From: Bacillota bacterium
GTDB lineage: Bacteria > Bacillota > Clostridia > UBA1381
Assembly (NCBI GenBank): GCA_021203665.1
Contig: JAJQAT010000053.1
Location: forward strand, 1-6,170
DNA: 6,170 nucleotides
Direction of reading: 5' to 3'
A model generated the notes under the pieces. The model saw only the letters and a program-made list of their open reading frames with translations. It was not told the origin of the DNA and did not search any database. Numbering within the stretch: the first letter of the stretch is position 1; every line of letters begins with the position of its first letter. Positions 5,974-6,170 of this stretch are shown here, piece after piece. Both the position numbers and the translations under genes were made by a program.

Positions 5974-6022
5974 GACACGGTCAGGCTTTCCGTTTAAATA
6001 AAACGGGACGCGGTCAGGGCAC
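5974..6022. repeat. 33-bp-spaced near-direct repeats flanking a hairpin
   Basis: GACACGGTCAGG (5974-5985) and GACGCGGTCAGG (6007-6018) match at 11 of 12 positions with starts 33 bp apart, about three helical turns. Between them TTCCGTTT (5988-5995) pairs with AAACGGGA (6001-6008) around AAATA, with one wobble. AGGGCAC recurs at 6016-6022 as an exact copy of 5922-5928. The pattern could reflect protein-binding sites, recombination sites or simply repeat-element architecture. Confidence 0.5.
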
Positions 6023-6037
6023 TTCCCATAAGACAGT

Positions 6038-6049
6038 AAATTTAAATTT
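6038..6049. repeat. 12-bp perfect AT palindrome
   Basis: AAATTTAAATTT is a perfect palindrome 6 nt from the strong hairpin at 6056-6082. It is low-complexity and may be chance, but it sits in the gap between the lrgA leader repeats and the possible recombinase gene. Confidence 0.4.
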
Positions 6050-6055
6050 CCAAGC

Positions 6056-6082
6056 TATGGAGCAGCATCAAGCTGCTCCATA
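6056..6082. terminator. Strong 11-bp perfect hairpin, possible terminator
   Basis: TATGGAGCAGC (6056-6066) and GCTGCTCCATA (6072-6082) pair perfectly around a 5-nt loop. The stop codon of the minus-strand partial gene falls inside the loop. On the minus strand it is followed by GCTTGGAAATTT, and on the plus strand by CGTCTTTTCC; neither is a good T-run, so termination is possible but not assured. It could instead be a recombination-related or mobile-element end structure. Confidence 0.45.
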
Positions 6083-6170
6083 CGTCTTTTCCGATTGAAA
6101 CAGTGACATCGGCAATATTCCTACCAAGTCGTAGCAAATATCAATTTCTTGTGTCCTTTTGCCGTCGATT
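6068..6170 (-). CDS. C-terminal end of a probable serine recombinase (partial)
   Basis: Reading the minus strand inwards from the right edge, one frame is open for 33 codons and ends at TGA (6070-6068). It contains IDGKRTQEIDICYDLVGIL and ends SEKTYGAA. The pattern DGKRTQxIDIxYxxVG resembles the C-termini of large serine recombinases of the resolvase/DUF4368 type found in Clostridia integrative elements; this match is from memory. The other two minus-strand frames close quickly. The catalytic and DNA-binding domains lie outside the window, so the identity rests on a short tail only. If correct, an integrated element begins at or near here. It reads towards lrgA on the same strand, separated by about 230 bp of repeats. 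Confidence 0.5.
   Translation of the reverse strand, partial: IDGKRTQEIDICYDLVGILPMSLFQSEKTYGAA

Overview
The window looks like chromosomal DNA from a low-to-mid GC Clostridia (Firmicutes) bacterium, probably an anaerobic gut-type lineage. Strong GGAGG-type ribosome binding sites, a DUF4364-type protein, a Sir2Tm-like sirtuin, a cidA/lrgA-lrgB pair and a repeat resembling those scattered through gut Clostridia genomes all point this way. This placement is inferred from gene content and not from a marker gene.

Layout. Positions 1-209 hold a small plus-strand ORF of unknown function with a good ribosome binding site. Positions 200-4168 are a tightly packed minus-strand operon, read in the order rnhB (RNase HII), yraN (UPF0102 nuclease-fold protein), an M19 membrane-type dipeptidase, rsmE (16S rRNA m3U1498 methyltransferase), a Sir2 NAD-dependent deacylase and an Sfp-type 4'-phosphopantetheinyl transferase. 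Junctions are 4-nt or 8-nt overlaps or gaps of about 25 nt, so the six genes are probably co-transcribed and partly translationally coupled. Functionally this is a mixed housekeeping cluster: ribonucleotide removal from DNA, rRNA modification, peptide turnover, protein deacylation and carrier-protein activation.

A short divergent intergenic region (about 4169-4246) carries a probable extended -10 promoter for the plus-strand DUF4364 gene (4247-4789), a predicted winged-helix protein. This gene converges, with overlapping stop codons, on a minus-strand two-gene operon: a cidA/lrgA-family gene (GTG start at 5834) followed by lrgB (4784-5470), overlapping by 20 nt.

From 5835 to about 6067 there is no gene, but the DNA is dense in inverted and direct repeats. 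It holds a two-hairpin element of a type common in gut Clostridia, a larger nested inverted repeat with a competing third arm, a 33-bp-spaced near-direct repeat, a 12-bp AT palindrome and an 11-bp perfect hairpin. The right edge (6068-6170, minus strand) holds the last 33 residues of a protein whose ending resembles the C-terminus of large serine recombinases of the DUF4368 type. The chromosomal operon may therefore end against an integrated mobile element. That boundary is the least ordinary part of the window; the rest is conventional. I found no CRISPR array, rRNA, tRNA or obvious defence system.
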